Shown piece by piece: positions 1 through 10,744 of a stretch of 64,000 bases of DNA. The notes under the pieces were generated by a model, which saw only the letters and a list, made by a program, of their open reading frames with translations, made no database searches and had not been told where the DNA came from. Both the position numbers and the translations under genes were made by a program. The stretch spans positions 5,332,001 through 5,396,000 of the forward strand of contig BSBN01000242.1 in NCBI GenBank assembly GCA_027924645.1, read 5' to 3'. Every line of letters starts with the position of its first letter. Position 1 is the stretch's first letter. Origin of the DNA: Cunninghamia lanceolata. Taxonomy: Eukaryota; Streptophyta; Pinopsida; Cupressales; Cupressaceae.

Positions 1-246
1 AATAAAGAATTTTTTTTTTGAGATTAGTTTCTTTTGGGTCTCTTGTAGTTGATACTATCAATTGTCTAATTCATTCTTTGATTCATGTTCCCTATTCTGG
101 TCGTTGCATGAGAATTAACAAATTTAAAGGAATCACATTAATTTTGCATTCTTTCTATCCTTGTTTATTGTCAATATTGTTGTTAGACATTTCCGTCTAT
201 GATTGATCACAAGGGACTATTTAAGTATTGTAGGCTGATGTTATCA
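1..246 (+). repeat. TA1 LTR 1 (3' part)
   Basis: This matches the last ~245 bases of LTRs 2-4 and ends in TTATCA (TATCA in LTRs 3 and 4), three bases before the primer-binding site. The 5' part is beyond the window edge. Confidence 0.8.
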
Positions 247-249
247 GAT

Positions 250-261
250 TGGTCTCAGAGC
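250..261 (+). promoter_or_regulatory. TA1 unit 1 primer-binding site
   Basis: TGGTCTCAGAGC differs by one base from the initiator tRNA-Met site TGGTATCAGAGC used by many plant retroelements. It lies 3 nt after the LTR end. Confidence 0.75.
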
Positions 262-344
262 CCAAAAGATCTAGGCAGAGAAAATTGTAAGTGATGGAAT
301 TGTATGAGTGTTGCAGTTTAATATGTGTTGGATATTGATAGGTT

Positions 345-557
345 GTGAAGGACTTGGTTAGTAATAGACTGGGTAGCAAGGAAAAGAAAGGAAGCTCCAG
401 GTTTAGAGTGCTTGGTAGATCGCCGACTGAGAGGCAACCTACACCAGGACCTGTAGGTAGTAGAGAGAAGAAGTGTGAGTATAGTGCAAAGGATTGTAAC
501 AATGAAGAGGATGGGGTTTATTGTCAAAAGACCCGTAATAATTCCATCTTGGAATAA
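345..557 (+). other. TA1 leader open stretch, conserved in three units
   Basis: A stop-free stretch with no ATG encodes a basic peptide (FRVLGRSPTERQP, SREKKCE) and recurs at 2205-2417 and 4083-4260. It overlaps the start of the main frame in another phase. The conservation may reflect only recent duplication of the units, so coding is not established. It contains the 19-nt block shared with the chromovirus leader (exact in unit 3, two mismatches here). Confidence 0.3.
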
Positions 558-1405
558 GTATTGGGATGAAATGGAGAGAAGAAAGTTCTATGAGAAATTA
601 CAAATGATTGCAGATCATATGGATGCATTGGAAAAGAATAATTTTTCTAACACTTGTGATTGGAGGAAACATGAAGGAAGTCAAGGATATAGGAGGAACC
701 CATAAAAGTTGGGACAATAGAGAGTTACCAAGTGAGCAACATGCACCAAAAGTGGTGAAAGAAGTTATCATAATGGAGGATTCGAAGGAAAGGAGAAAAG
801 AGGAAATACAGCAAAGAGCAGTTGAAAGAGGAAGTGACAAGGAGAGAAAAGTGTCCAGAAAGGGGACACTCAAGAAGACAACTAGGTCTCTTGACTTATT
901 TACTAATGGTATGTTTAAGAATGTGAATGACCTTGGTGAAGATATACAAACAATGAGGACAACGAGAGACTGTAAAAGCTTTAATGCAGAGATGCAGAAA
1001 AAGGTAAATGGAAAAATTGATTCATTAGAATTAGATATGTCACATGATGGGAAATATGGTAGGAAACATAGTTTCATATATACAGATTTTAATAAGAAAA
1101 ATGTGAGATGTAATGTGTATGGTGAACTCCCAATCGAATTTCTATTGGAAGATGATTTTTTTAAAATGATCAGACAAGTGGATCAGAAGATTGAGTTGGA
1201 AGAAGTGGAATGTGTTAATTTTTTGGAAGTTGATTGTACTATTGTATGTGAAGAGGAATGGGTGAGAAGGATTTGGAAGATGATGGTATACAATGAAACT
1301 AAATTGATAAGAATCAAACCAAGCAAAGAACACCAATGTTCGAAAAGTATGATGATGATTCTAGAACAATTGTGGAAGAAGAGGAAGAAGAACAATAGCA
1401 GATGA
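502..1405 (+). pseudogene. TA1 unit 1 internal reading frame, unknown protein, frameshifted
   Basis: I do not recognise this protein. From the ATG at 502 it reads in one frame (MKRMGF..., then IPSWNKYWDEMERRKFYEKL) to about 653. There a 2-base loss relative to unit 2 (ACACTTGTG against ACACTGTTGTG) shifts it into the frame that runs to 1405. The joined product would be about 300 residues, very rich in Lys and Glu. It has a charged, possibly coiled-coil stretch in the middle (MEDSKERRKEEIQQR) and a basic C-terminus. There is no zinc knuckle, no aspartic protease triad and no YxDD. By position it replaces gag-pol, so it could be a highly diverged Gag-like protein; that is inference. Units 2 and 3 carry the same frame with different damage. 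Confidence 0.6.
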
Positions 1406-1421
1406 GTTTGTTTGGTAGCCT

Positions 1422-1439
1422 CATGTGCAGGAGCACATG
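1422..1439 (+). other. TA1 hairpin upstream of polypurine tract
   Basis: CATGTGC-AGGA-GCACATG is a perfect 7-bp stem with an AGGA loop, 26 bases before the next LTR. The same loop recurs in the hairpin at the LTR start (1467-1480). Unit 2 keeps it at 3301-3318, and the unit 3 copy near 12211 has one mismatch. Confidence 0.7.
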
Positions 1440-1451
1440 CTTCCTTTTTTG

Positions 1452-1465
1452 TCTCCTGGGGAGTT
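1452..1465 (+). promoter_or_regulatory. TA1 polypurine tract before LTR 2
   Basis: CCTGGGGAGTT immediately precedes the LTR start and is the expected plus-strand primer position. It is a short G-rich core rather than a long purine run. Confidence 0.55.
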
Positions 1466-2107
1466 TGATGTAGGAGCATCTCATTCCTATCTTTTATTTA
1501 GTCTATTCTCTGCCTTGTCGCAAATATGATAGTTAGTATGTGTCAGTTTTCTTCTGTTATTTTCTATTGAGTTCCTTTCCCCTAGATCACATCCTGTCAA
1601 TATTTAGATAATAACAATACTTCCTAAACTATTTTTATTTTCAGGCAATCAAAGAAAATGGTGCCGATGACTTGCAAGTTAGCAGGAGTTCATTGGAAGT
1701 CATTGTGGAGGGTCAGTTTGTAAAAGTCATTGGGGTGCCTATGAATAAAAGAAAAAGCAAAATGTAGAAGTAGGGATGGAGAGAACTGAAGGAGAGGGGA
1801 TGGCCATGTAACCTAGTTGCAGTGGAAAGCATTGAATATATGTAACTGCCGAAAACAATCAATAAAGAAATTTTTTGTTTGAGATTAGTTTCTTTTGGGT
1901 CTCTTGTGGTTGATACTATTGATTGGCTAATTCATTCTTTGATTCATGTTCCATGTTCTAGTCGTTGCATGAGAATTAATGAATTTAGAGGAATCATATT
2001 GATTTTACATTCTTTCTATCCTTGTTTATTGTGAATATTGTTGTTAGGTGTTTCCATTTGGAATTGATTAGAAGGGACTATTTAAGTATTGCAGGTCAGT
2101 GCTATTA
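1466..2107 (+). repeat. TA1 LTR 2 (shared by units 1 and 2)
   Basis: This 642-bp LTR starts TGATGTAGGAGCATC and ends CTATTA (consensus CTATCA), 3 nt before a primer-binding site at 2111-2122. Its start forms a GATG(C)-AGGA-GCATC hairpin. It serves as the 3' LTR of unit 1 and the 5' LTR of unit 2. Confidence 0.85.
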
Positions 2108-2110
2108 GAT

Positions 2111-2122
2111 TGGTATCAGATC
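2111..2122 (+). promoter_or_regulatory. TA1 unit 2 primer-binding site
   Basis: TGGTATCAGATC has one mismatch to the tRNA-Met type site and lies 3 nt after LTR 2. Confidence 0.75.
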
Positions 2123-2370
2123 CCACAAATCTGGGCAGAGGAAGTTATAAGTGATGGAATTGTATGAGTGTTGTAGTTTAATGTGTGTTGCAGATTGACA
2201 GGTTGTGAAGGACCTGATTACCAATAGACTAGGCAGTGAGGAAAAGAAAGGAAGCCCTAGGTTCAGAGTGCTTGGTAGATCACCAACTGAGAGGCAACCT
2301 ACGCTAAGACCTGCAGGTAGTAGAGAGAAGAAGTGTGAGTGTAGTACAAAGGATTGCAACAGTGAAGAGG

Positions 2371-3283
2371 ATGGGGTTTGTTGTCGAAAGACCCATAATA
2401 ATTCCATCTTGGAATAAGTATTGGGATGAAATGGAGAGAAGAAAGTTCTATGAGAAATTGCAAATGATTCATGGATGCATTGGAAAAGAATAATTTTTCT
2501 AACACTGTTGTGATTGCAGGAAACGCGAAGGAAGTCAAGGATATAGGAGGAACCCATAAAAGTTGGGACAACAGAGAGTTGCCAAGTGAGAAACGTGCAC
2601 AAGAAGTGGTGAAAGAAGTTATCATAATGGAGGATTCAATGGAAAGAAGAAAAGAGGAAATGCAGCAAAGAGCACTTGAAATAGGAAGTGATGAGGAGAG
2701 AAAAGTGTCTAGAAAGGAGGCACTCAAGAAGACAACTAGCTCTCTTGATTTATTTACTAGTGGCATGTTTAAGAATGTGAATGCATATTTACATACGACT
2801 ATGAATGACCTTGGTGAAGATATACAAACAATGAGGACATCAAGAGACTATAAAAGCTTTATTGCAGAGATGCAAAAAAAGGTGAATGGAAACATTGATT
2901 CATTGGAATTAGATATGTCACATGATGGGAAATATGGCAGAAAACATAGTTTCAAATATACATATTTTAATAAGGAAAATGTGAGATGTAATGTGTATGT
3001 TGAAATCCTAGTCGAATTGTTGTTGGAAGATGATTTTGTTAAAATGATCAGACAAGTGGATTAGAAGATTGAGTTGGAAGAAGTGGAATGTGTTAATTTT
3101 CTAGAAGTTGATTATACTATTGTATGTGAAGAGGAATGGGTGAGAAGGCTTTGGAGGAGGATGGTATACAGTGAAATTAAATTGATAAGAATCAAACTGA
3201 GCAAAGAACACCAATGTTCAAAAAGCATGATGATGATTCCAAAACGATTATGGAAGAAAAGGAAGAAGAATAGTAGCAGATGA
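2371..3283 (+). pseudogene. TA1 unit 2 internal reading frame, unknown protein, broken
   Basis: This is the same unknown protein as in unit 1. Relative to unit 1 it has lost 8 bases near 2470 (GCAGATCA is missing before TGGATGCATTGG), which shifts the frame. It is then open from 2471 to a TAG at 3062, where unit 1 has CAG, and continues in the same frame to 3283. The 2471-3061 stretch gives the best view of the middle of the protein: ALEKNNFSNT, then SWDNRELPSE, then Lys/Glu-rich sequence, then KKVNGNIDSLELDMSHDG. It has no recognised domain. The damage differs in every unit, so no copy in this window is intact. Confidence 0.6.
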
Positions 3284-3343
3284 GTTTGTTTGGTAGCCTC
3301 ATGTGCAGGAGCACATGCTTCTTTTTTTGTCTCTTGGGGAGTT

Positions 3344-3983
3344 TGATGCAGGAGCATCACATTCCTATCTTTTAGTTAGTTTGTTCTCTGCCTTGTGGCA
3401 AATATGTTAGTTAGTATGTGTCGGTTTTCTTCTATTATTTTGTATTGAGTTCCTTGGCCCCAGATCATGTCCTGTCGATATTTAGACAGTAACAATACTT
3501 CCTAAACTATTTTTATTTTCTAACAATCAAAGAAATCGATTCCAATGACTTGTAAGTTAGCGGGAGTTTGTTGGAAGTCATTGTGGAGGGTTGGTTTAAA
3601 GGTCGTTGGGGCACCTGGGAATAAAAGAAAAAGCAAAATGTAGAAGTAGGGATGGAGAGAACTGAAGGAGAGGGGATGTCCATGTAACCTGGTCATAGAG
3701 GAAAGCATTGAATATATGTAATTGCCTAAGACAATCAATAAAGAATTTTTTAGTTTGAGATTAGTTTCTTTTGGGTTTCTTGTGGTTGATACTATCGATT
3801 ATCTAATTCATTCTTTGATTCATGTTCCCTATTCTGGTTGTTACATGAGAATTAACGAAGTTAGAGGAATCACATTGATTTTGCATTCTTTCTATCCTTG
3901 TTTATTGTCAATATTCTTGTTAGGTGTTTCCGTCTGGGATTGATCAGAAGGGACTATTTAAGCATTGCAAGTGGGTGCTATCA
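3344..3983 (+). repeat. TA1 LTR 3 (shared by units 2 and 3)
   Basis: This 640-bp LTR starts TGATGCAGGAGCATC, right after CTTGGGGAGTT, and ends GGTGCTATCA. Confidence 0.85.
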
Positions 3984-3986
3984 GAT

Positions 3987-3998
3987 TGGTATCAGAGC
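3987..3998 (+). promoter_or_regulatory. TA1 unit 3 primer-binding site
   Basis: TGGTATCAGAGC exactly matches the tRNA-Met type site and lies 3 nt after LTR 3. It is the least damaged of the three. Confidence 0.85.
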
Positions 3999-4247
3999 CC
4001 AAAAGATCTGGGCAGAGGAAGTTGTAAGTGATGGAATTGTATGAGTGTTGCAATTTAATGTGTGTTGTAGATTGATAGGTTGTGAAGGACCTGGTTACCA
4101 ATAGACTGGGCAGCGAGGAAAAGAAAGGAAGCCATAGGTTTAGAGTGCTTGGTAGATCACCGATTGAGAGGCAACCTATGCCAGGACCTACAGGTAGCAG
4201 AGAGAAGAAGTGTGAGTGTAGTGCAAAGGATTGCAACAGTGAAGAGG

Positions 4248-4920
4248 ATGGGGTTTGTTGACAAAAGACCCATAATAATTCCATCTTGGAACAAGTATTG
4301 GGATGAAATGGAGAGAAAAAAGTTCTATGAGAAATTGTGAATGATTGTAGATCATATGGATTCATTGGAAAAGAATAATTTTTCTAACACTATTGTGATT
4401 GCATGGAACACAGAGGAAGACAAGGATATAGGAGGAACCCATAAAAGTTGGGACAACAGAGAGTTTCCAAGTGACCAACATATACCATAAGTGGTGAAAG
4501 AAGTTATCATAATGGAGGAATTGAAGGAAAGGAGAAAAGAGGAAATGCAACAAAGAGAACTTGAAATAGGAAGTGACGAGGAGAGAAAAGTGTCCAGAAA
4601 GGAGGCACTCAAGAAGACAACTAAGTATCTTGATTTATTTACTAATGCTATGTTTAAGAATGTGAATGCAGATTTACATATGACTGTGAATGACCTTGGT
4701 GAAGATATACAAACAATGAGGATAGAGAGAGACTATAAAAGCTTTATTGTAGAGATGCAGAAAAAGGTAAATGGAAACATTGACTCATTGGAATTAGATA
4801 TGTCACATGTATGGTGAACTCCTAGTTGAATTGTTGTTCGAATATGATTTTGTTAAAATGATTAGACAAGTGGATCAAAAGATTGAGTTGGAAGAAGTGG
4901 AATGTGTTAATTTTTTGGAA
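4248..4920 (+). pseudogene. TA1 unit 3 internal reading frame, 5' part, split by Copia-A
   Basis: This is the third copy of the TA1 unknown protein. It has a TGA at about 4338, where units 1 and 2 read CAA. It also lacks about 72 bases after CACATG at 4808: the sequence jumps straight to TATGGTGAACTCC, which in unit 1 lies ~72 bases further on, with short homology at the junction. The frame is then cut by Copia-A at 4926 and resumes at 12019. It is clearly non-functional. Confidence 0.6.
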
Positions 4921-4925
4921 GTTGA
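4921..4925 (+). repeat. Copia-A target-site duplication, left
   Basis: GTTGA is repeated at 12019-12023. Other TA1 units read GAAGTTGATTGTAC without interruption, confirming the empty site. Confidence 0.9.
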
Positions 4926-6207
4926 TGTTGGAACTAGACAACTAAGAGGGGGGTGAATCAACTGTTGCACAATAAACTTTTCTCTGTTAACCTTCTTTAT
5001 TATCTTACTATTAGATTAGTGATGTAAACATTAAAGCATTAATCAATAGCATAAGAGAAGAAACATAATCAACACACTTTACACCAAGATTTGACGTGAA
5101 AACTAGGTTAAGGGAAAAACCACAAAATGCGTACCCTATTAAAAGTAGTTAGTAAAATAGAAGGCACATGCCTTCGGGTGCACTGCCCAGAGCTCACAGC
5201 TCAAAAGAGATGCTCACTACCTACAGAATTTATTTAGAAAAAATTAACTGAGAAATAGCATCTACTTCATGATAGATTCAGTTTCAATGAATGCTCAAGA
5301 ACTTTTGCTTTGCCTCAAACTCTTCTTCGCTCCTTTTCTTCTCTACTCTTCTCCTGATCCTTTCTTCAGATTTTATCTATTTTGCACAAGGATGATTTCA
5401 ATACCTCTTCAACAAGTATTTATATACTTCATCAACCTTGGAATGATCAACAAGTTCGGCTAGACTTGACGTGGATCATCACACTATTGGCCAAACACAA
5501 CTGAGACTTGATTCTACTTCTACAACCACTCCACACTTCATAAACTATTTTTAAGGCATCCGCAACAGGCTAGGAACATCCAGTTGGCCAAGACTGGGAA
5601 GAACATCAACCTCAAGAAGAAATCTTCAATCAACAAGCTCAAACCTCAATGCAAACCTATAACATAGTAGCCATACGATCTAGAGACCTCCACAAGCACA
5701 TTGAATTCACCAATAACATCCATTCTAAACCAAATTATCAGAAGCAATTGAATCTTCATCTGGAACCTCAAGAACACTCTCTGTTGTGACTATCAAACTA
5801 GAAGGATAGCTTGCAGACCTCCAAACCATGAACCACTAGTGTTGATAATATGTATTGACTTCCCAAACATGCCTTCAGATCCGTAGATCACAATTTTATA
5901 TTACCGGAGCAATCTGGACCTCTTTCCTGTCACTCTGTCTTTCCTGAGTATTGTAGGAACTAGTTATACTTAGATGGCCATAACTCCTTCAAATCTTCAT
6001 GCGGACTTCTCAAATATTAACTAGAGTAATCTCTGGCAATCCTCTACATAGCCACATGATCCATATGCATTGATGATCATTAATTTTCTCAATATCCTCA
6101 ATAGTCTGGTCTTCTATGCAGACAGCGAAACATGATACAGTTGACACCAATGGCAACAAGGATATGTTGACATCAATGACAACCTACTTAGGCACATATT
6201 TGCAACA
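4926..6207 (-). repeat. Copia-A 3' LTR
   Basis: On the plus strand it runs from TGTTGGAACTAG to TTGCAACA. It aligns with 10745-12018 but carries small indels: about 22 extra bases near 5050 and about 20 missing near 5120, the latter between short repeats. Confidence 0.9.
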
Positions 6208-6222
6208 ATCTCCCCCTTTGCT
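6208..6222 (-). promoter_or_regulatory. Copia-A polypurine tract
   Basis: On the minus strand AGCAAAGGGGGAGAT lies directly before the LTR start TGTTGCAAATATG. Confidence 0.85.
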
Positions 6223-6543
6223 ATTGATGGCAACATATGATGTGAAAAACTGAATCGAACCATCAAGACAAGAACTTCTCCCCCTTTCTCTTCTCACTTC
6301 TGCAACTACTTTCTTTACTGCTTCCCCTTACATCAGCAACTATATTTTCACATGACCTCTCTCCCCCTTTGACATCAATAGCAAAGGGCACATATTTGCT
6401 ATCTTTTTTCCTTTTTTTTGCTTTAGATTGATCCCAAAATTTGTATATTAACTACTCCCCCTTTGAGTAGTACCTCCTTAACATCAATCTGGATCACAAG
6501 ATATGAATGTGAATTCCACCAGACTGATGCACCTTAGTGCATC

Positions 6544-6987
6544 TTAGTTCTTCTCAAGAGGGGTAATAACTCCTAACTTCTCTCTGAGATACTCAAAAGT
6601 ATCCTTGGGAAGAGGCTTAGTGAAGATGTTTGAAATCTAATCTTTGGAAGGCACAAAATCCAACTTGACTTCATTCTCATTTACTTTCTCTCTCAAGAAA
6701 TGAAACTTGATAGATATATGCTTTGTCTTTGAATGCAATACTAGATTCTTTGAGATGCTTATTGCACTAGAATTATCACAAAAAATTGTGACTGGCTCCT
6801 CAAACACAATTCTGATGTCCTTCAACATTTGCTTCATCCACAAAACTTGAGTGGAATTATTTCTTGTTGCTGTGTACTCTACTTCTGCAGTAGACAAATA
6901 TATTGACTCTTGCTTTTTTCTTATCCAAGAGACTAATCTTTTCCCCAAGAAGAATGCATCACCACTAGTACTTTTCTTGTCATCCAC
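6544..6987 (-). pseudogene. Copia-A RNase H and pol C-terminus
   Basis: This is the RNase H of a copia pol, which removes RNA from the RNA-DNA hybrid during reverse transcription. Visible motifs are DDKKSTSGDAFFLG, LSTAEVEYTA (usually STAEAEY) and CDNSSAI, followed by KTKHI. After VPSKD there is a TAG where copia proteins usually have Gln, and the frame then continues ISNIFTKPLPKDTFEYLREK to a TAA at 6544. It is in the same phase as the RT upstream, so this end of pol has stops but no frameshift. Confidence 0.9.
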
Positions 6988-8118
6988 ATCTCCTGCCCAA
7001 TCAACATCTATATATGCATGAAGAGTGAAGTTATTGTCCTTTGGATACCACAGTCAATCAATTGTCCCCTTGAGATATCTAAAAATTCTTTTGACTACCA
7101 TAACATGAGATTCTTTTGGATCAGCTTGAAATCTGGCAGCAAGTCCAACTGTATTCATGATATCAGGTTTGGTCTGGGTTAAATAAAGCAATCCTCCAAT
7201 CATTGATCTATATCTTTTCTTATTTGCATTGGGATAGTCATCATCTTTGCTTAGCTTTCATCTGGTTACCATAGGTGTACCTACTGGCTTTGAGTCTTCC
7301 ATTCCAAATTTCTTTAGCAATTCTTTTACATACTTGGACTGAGATATGAAGATACCTTTATTTGATTGAACAATTTGCAGACCTAGGAAGAAATTTATCT
7401 CACCAAACATTGACATCTCAAACTCACTTTTCATTTGATTAGCAAATGCTTTACACATGCATTCATTTCCACCAAAAATGGTATCATCAATAAAAACTTC
7501 AACAATTAGAATATCCTCATGATCAATTTTGAAGTAGAGATTACTATCAGTAGTACCTTTTCTAAATCCTAGCTTAAGCAAATGCTTATCCAATCTGGCA
7601 TACCAGGCTCTTGGAGCTTGTTTGAGTCCATACAAGGCTTTTCTCAATCTACAAACCATATCTCCCTGATCAGACAACTGAAATCCTTCTGGTTGCTCAA
7701 TATAGACTTCTTCCTCCAAATCTCCATTCAGAAATGTTGATTTTACATCCATTTGATATACTTTAAAATCTTTGAAAGTAGAAAATGTAAGAAATAATCT
7801 AATTGCCTATATCCTTGCCATCGGAGCAAAAGTTTCTTCAAAATCAATTCCTTCTACTTGAGAGTAGCCTTTACATACCAACCTTTCCTTATTCCTTACC
7901 ACCTCTCCATCTTCATTTAGTTTATTCTGGAAGACCCATTTGGTTCCAATCACATTTTTGTCCTCAAGTCTAGGAACTAGATCCCATGTGTGATTCTTTT
8001 CAATTTGCATCAATTCCTCTTCCATTGCTTTGACCCAATTTTCATCATTGCGAGCTTCACTTACTGATTTAGGTTCAATACTTGAAATCAAACAAATCTT
8101 TTCTTGATCTTCAGACAT
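6988..8118 (-). pseudogene. Copia-A reverse transcriptase
   Basis: This is a Ty1/copia-type RT. Motifs in order are WVKAMEEELMQIEKNHTWDL, GTKWVF, RLVCKGYSQVEGIDFEETFA, MDVKSTFLNGDLEEEVY, LRKALYGLKQAPRAWY and VFIDDTIFGG near 7482-7511. The catalytic Asp pair is kept, although the usual YVDD reads FIDD. SMIGGLLYLTQTKPDI and the link to RNase H follow. In-frame stops interrupt it near 7805 (after FAPMARI), 7256 (after GTPMVTR) and 7055. All segments share one phase. Confidence 0.93.
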
Positions 8119-8996
8119 TTTTCTCCTAGTTTGAACACCTTTACTCTTATCTCCTATGATTTGATCTTCAAGATGATTTAACCTTACATACCTGGGAGTT
8201 TTGGAGATTGTTTGAGCTTCTGTTTATTGAACTTGTTCCTCATCATCTGTGTTAACCTCTGGAGTCACCAGTTCAAACTGAATCTGGGTCTGAACTTGAA
8301 TTTGCCTTCCTTGATTTTGACTTTCATCTTGATCATCTGAATCATATCCAGAGTACCTGGAATGTCCTTCCTTGCTTTCATCAACTTTAACATTCGCACT
8401 TTCAACAATCTTCTTCAATTTTTTATTGAAGCACCGGTAGGCCTTACTTTGAGTTGAGTATCCCAAAAATATTCCTTCATCACTTCTTGCCTCAAACTTA
8501 CCTAAGTCCTCATCTCTTTTGATATAACATTTACCACCAAAGACTTTGAAGTATCTCATAGTAGGAGGATGACCAAACCAAAGCTCATAAGGAGTCTTAC
8601 TAGAATTTCCTTTGATCTGCACCCGGTTAAGAGTGTAGACAGTAGTACTCACGACTTCCCTCCAATAAACTTGAGGAACATTTCTTTCCATCATCATGGT
8701 TCTAGAAGATTCTTGAATGGTCTAGTTTTTTCTTTCCACAACTCCATTTTACTGAGGAGTCCTAGGAGAAGATAACTATTTGTTATTCCATGCTTTTCAC
8801 AGAAAGCATCAAACTCACCGGAGGTAAATATTCCACCTCTGTGAAATCTTAGACACTGTAATTTCCCACCAATCTCATTTTCAACCATCATCTTGAACAC
8901 TTTAAACTTGTCAAGGGCTTCTGATTTTTCTCTCAGAAAAGTTACCCACATCATCCGGAAGTAATCATCAATTAACAGCATGAAATATTTGTCTCC
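8119..8996 (-). pseudogene. Copia-A integrase core and C-terminal part
   Basis: The core reads LLIDDYFRMMWVTFLREKSE and LRFHRGGIFTSGEF, where copia integrases normally have LRSDRGGEF. The second catalytic Asp is therefore His (near 8845), so catalysis should be lost. A frameshift lies near 8700. The other phase then gives VYWREVVSTTVYTLNR, SKTPYELWFGHPP and FLGYSTQSKAYRCFN, which are standard copia integrase C-terminal motifs. A Gln/Asp-rich linker to RT follows and contains a stop near 8222. Confidence 0.9.
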
Positions 8997-9767
8997 TTAT
9001 ACACTCCTAGTTCTAGCAGGACCACAGAGATCAGTATGTACCAGTTCCAATCTCTCACTTGAACCTTGTTCCTTACTCTGGAATGAAATTTTGTTCTGTT
9101 TGCCCAATTGACATTCTCTACATAAGTTATTAGGTTTCACAAGTCTTGGAAGATCTCTTATAGCTTGAGTGGAACTTATTTTGAAAATGTTGTCAAAATT
9201 CACATGACACATCCTACTATGCCATAGCCAACTTTGATCTATCTGAGCAATCAAACAACTTTTCCCAGAACTACTTAAGTGAAAGATGTTACCTCTAGTT
9301 TGAGTACCAGATGCAATTTTAGTTCCTGAGCTTTCTAGGATTTTGCATTTTCCATCCTTGAATCGAAGATAACCCTTGTCAACCAACTGTCCAACATTGA
9401 GAAGCTTATGTTTCAGTCCTTCCACATACAGAACATCATTGGTGCTATTCTTGCCATCAAAAGAGATGGATCCTCTACCACGGATTCTACCAACTAAGTT
9501 GTCTCCAAATTTCACAAGTTCTCCTTCATAGTTTTCAAAGTTCACAAACTTACTCTTGTCACCAGTCATGTGATGAGAACATCCACTATCAATCACCCAT
9601 TCATCCTTTTCAATAACTTGAGCAACCAAGGCACTTTCCACATTTTCATAGCTAGCAGATTCAGTAGACACCAAATCTTCTTCTTTGATAGCAATAAACA
9701 CCAAATCATTTTCAGAGCAACCTCCATGATCAAATTCATCATTTGTTACCCCTTCTTCTCCATTTTC
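8997..9767 (-). pseudogene. Copia-A protease, GAG-pre-integrase and integrase start
   Basis: The aspartic protease active site reads WVIDSGCSHHMTG (about 9560-9600) and is intact. The pre-integrase domain follows with LWHSRMCHVNF and CRECQLGKQ, the integrase zinc-binding region. The integrase start is LELVHTDLCGPARTRSV. The segment ends at a TAA where relatives have CAA (RSVQGDKYF). The upstream stop after CYYV near 9766 separates it from gag in the same phase. Confidence 0.92.
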
Positions 9768-10688
9768 TTAGACATAGTAACATTTATTTTGACCTTTATA
9801 CCTGTTAGAGTTTGGTTTTGAAAACCTTTCCAGACATCTTGAGGCAAAATGACCAATCTTATTATAGGCAAAGCATTTGAGTGGTAATTTTCCTTCATAC
9901 TTACCGGATCCTCTTGGCATTCTTCTGGCAATAAGAGCTTCAAGATCTACTGTTTCAATTTCAACATCTTCAAGATTCTTTCTTGTCTTAACAAATCTAT
10001 TTGATCTTGCAAAAGAGCTTTCACCCAGATCATATCTTTGTTTTCCATACATCCTGGCCTTGAATACAGATTCAGACTTGGGAAAAGAATCACCATTGAA
10101 CTCACTTAATTTGAAAGATGAAATTTTGCCAACTGGATGATCTCTTATAACCTCTGAGACTGTACTGATCTCTTTTATAGCTGCAACCTTTTGTTTGTAT
10201 GAATCTGGTAAAGATTTGAGTACTTTTGACACAATTTCTGATTCTTCCAAGGTTCCACCAGCACACCTAATGCCACACACAAGTTCATTTATCTTTTGCA
10301 TGTAGATTGTGATGTTTTCATCTTCGCTCATCCTCATGGTTTCAAATTTTCCTCTTAGACTTTGCAGATTTGCACATTTGACATAGTTATCAACTTCATA
10401 CAGATAGTCCAACTTTTTCTAGATTTGATAAGCAGTCTTTAGACCAAAGACATTTGTCATTTCTGAATCAGTCAGGGCACTCAACAAGGCTTCTTTAGCT
10501 CGAAGATTATTTTCAGCATCTTTGACTTGATCAGGAGTTGAAGGACCTTTCTCTAGAGGTTTATACTCAACACTGGTTATTGCCCAATAGGCATCACCCA
10601 TGCATTGCAAATGCCACTCCATGCAATTTTTCCAAACAAAATAATTTGTTCCATCAAATCTTGGACTATCCTTTTTGTAGGTCGACAT
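9768..10688 (-). pseudogene. Copia-A gag
   Basis: Capsid-like Gag of a copia element begins MSTYKKDSPRFDGTNYFVWK at the ATG ending at 10688, 43 bases from the primer-binding site. A TAG near 10416 stands where AYQIWKKLDYLYE would need TGG. The middle (LRGKFETMRMSEDENITIYM, INELVCGIRCAGG) is typical of this Gag family. The zinc knuckle reads CFAYNKIGHFASRC, so the second Cys of CX2CX4HX4C has become Tyr (a single G-to-A change, near 9870). It should bind zinc and RNA poorly. Confidence 0.9.
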
Positions 10689-10730
10689 TCTGGATCTCCT
10701 CAAGCGGTTAGGGTTTTATGAGAGGATCTA

Positions 10731-10742
10731 GCTCTAATACCA
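10731..10742 (-). promoter_or_regulatory. Copia-A primer-binding site
   Basis: On the minus strand TGGTATTAGAGC lies 2 nt after the 5' LTR end and has one mismatch to the tRNA-Met type site. Confidence 0.85.
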
Positions 10743-10744
10743 AT

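Noticed and set aside
1..4920. TA1 as an integrated pararetrovirus, because of tandem units with a tRNA-Met site
   Set aside because: True LTRs with defined ends and a polypurine tract are visible, and no movement-protein, RT or coat-type motif is present.
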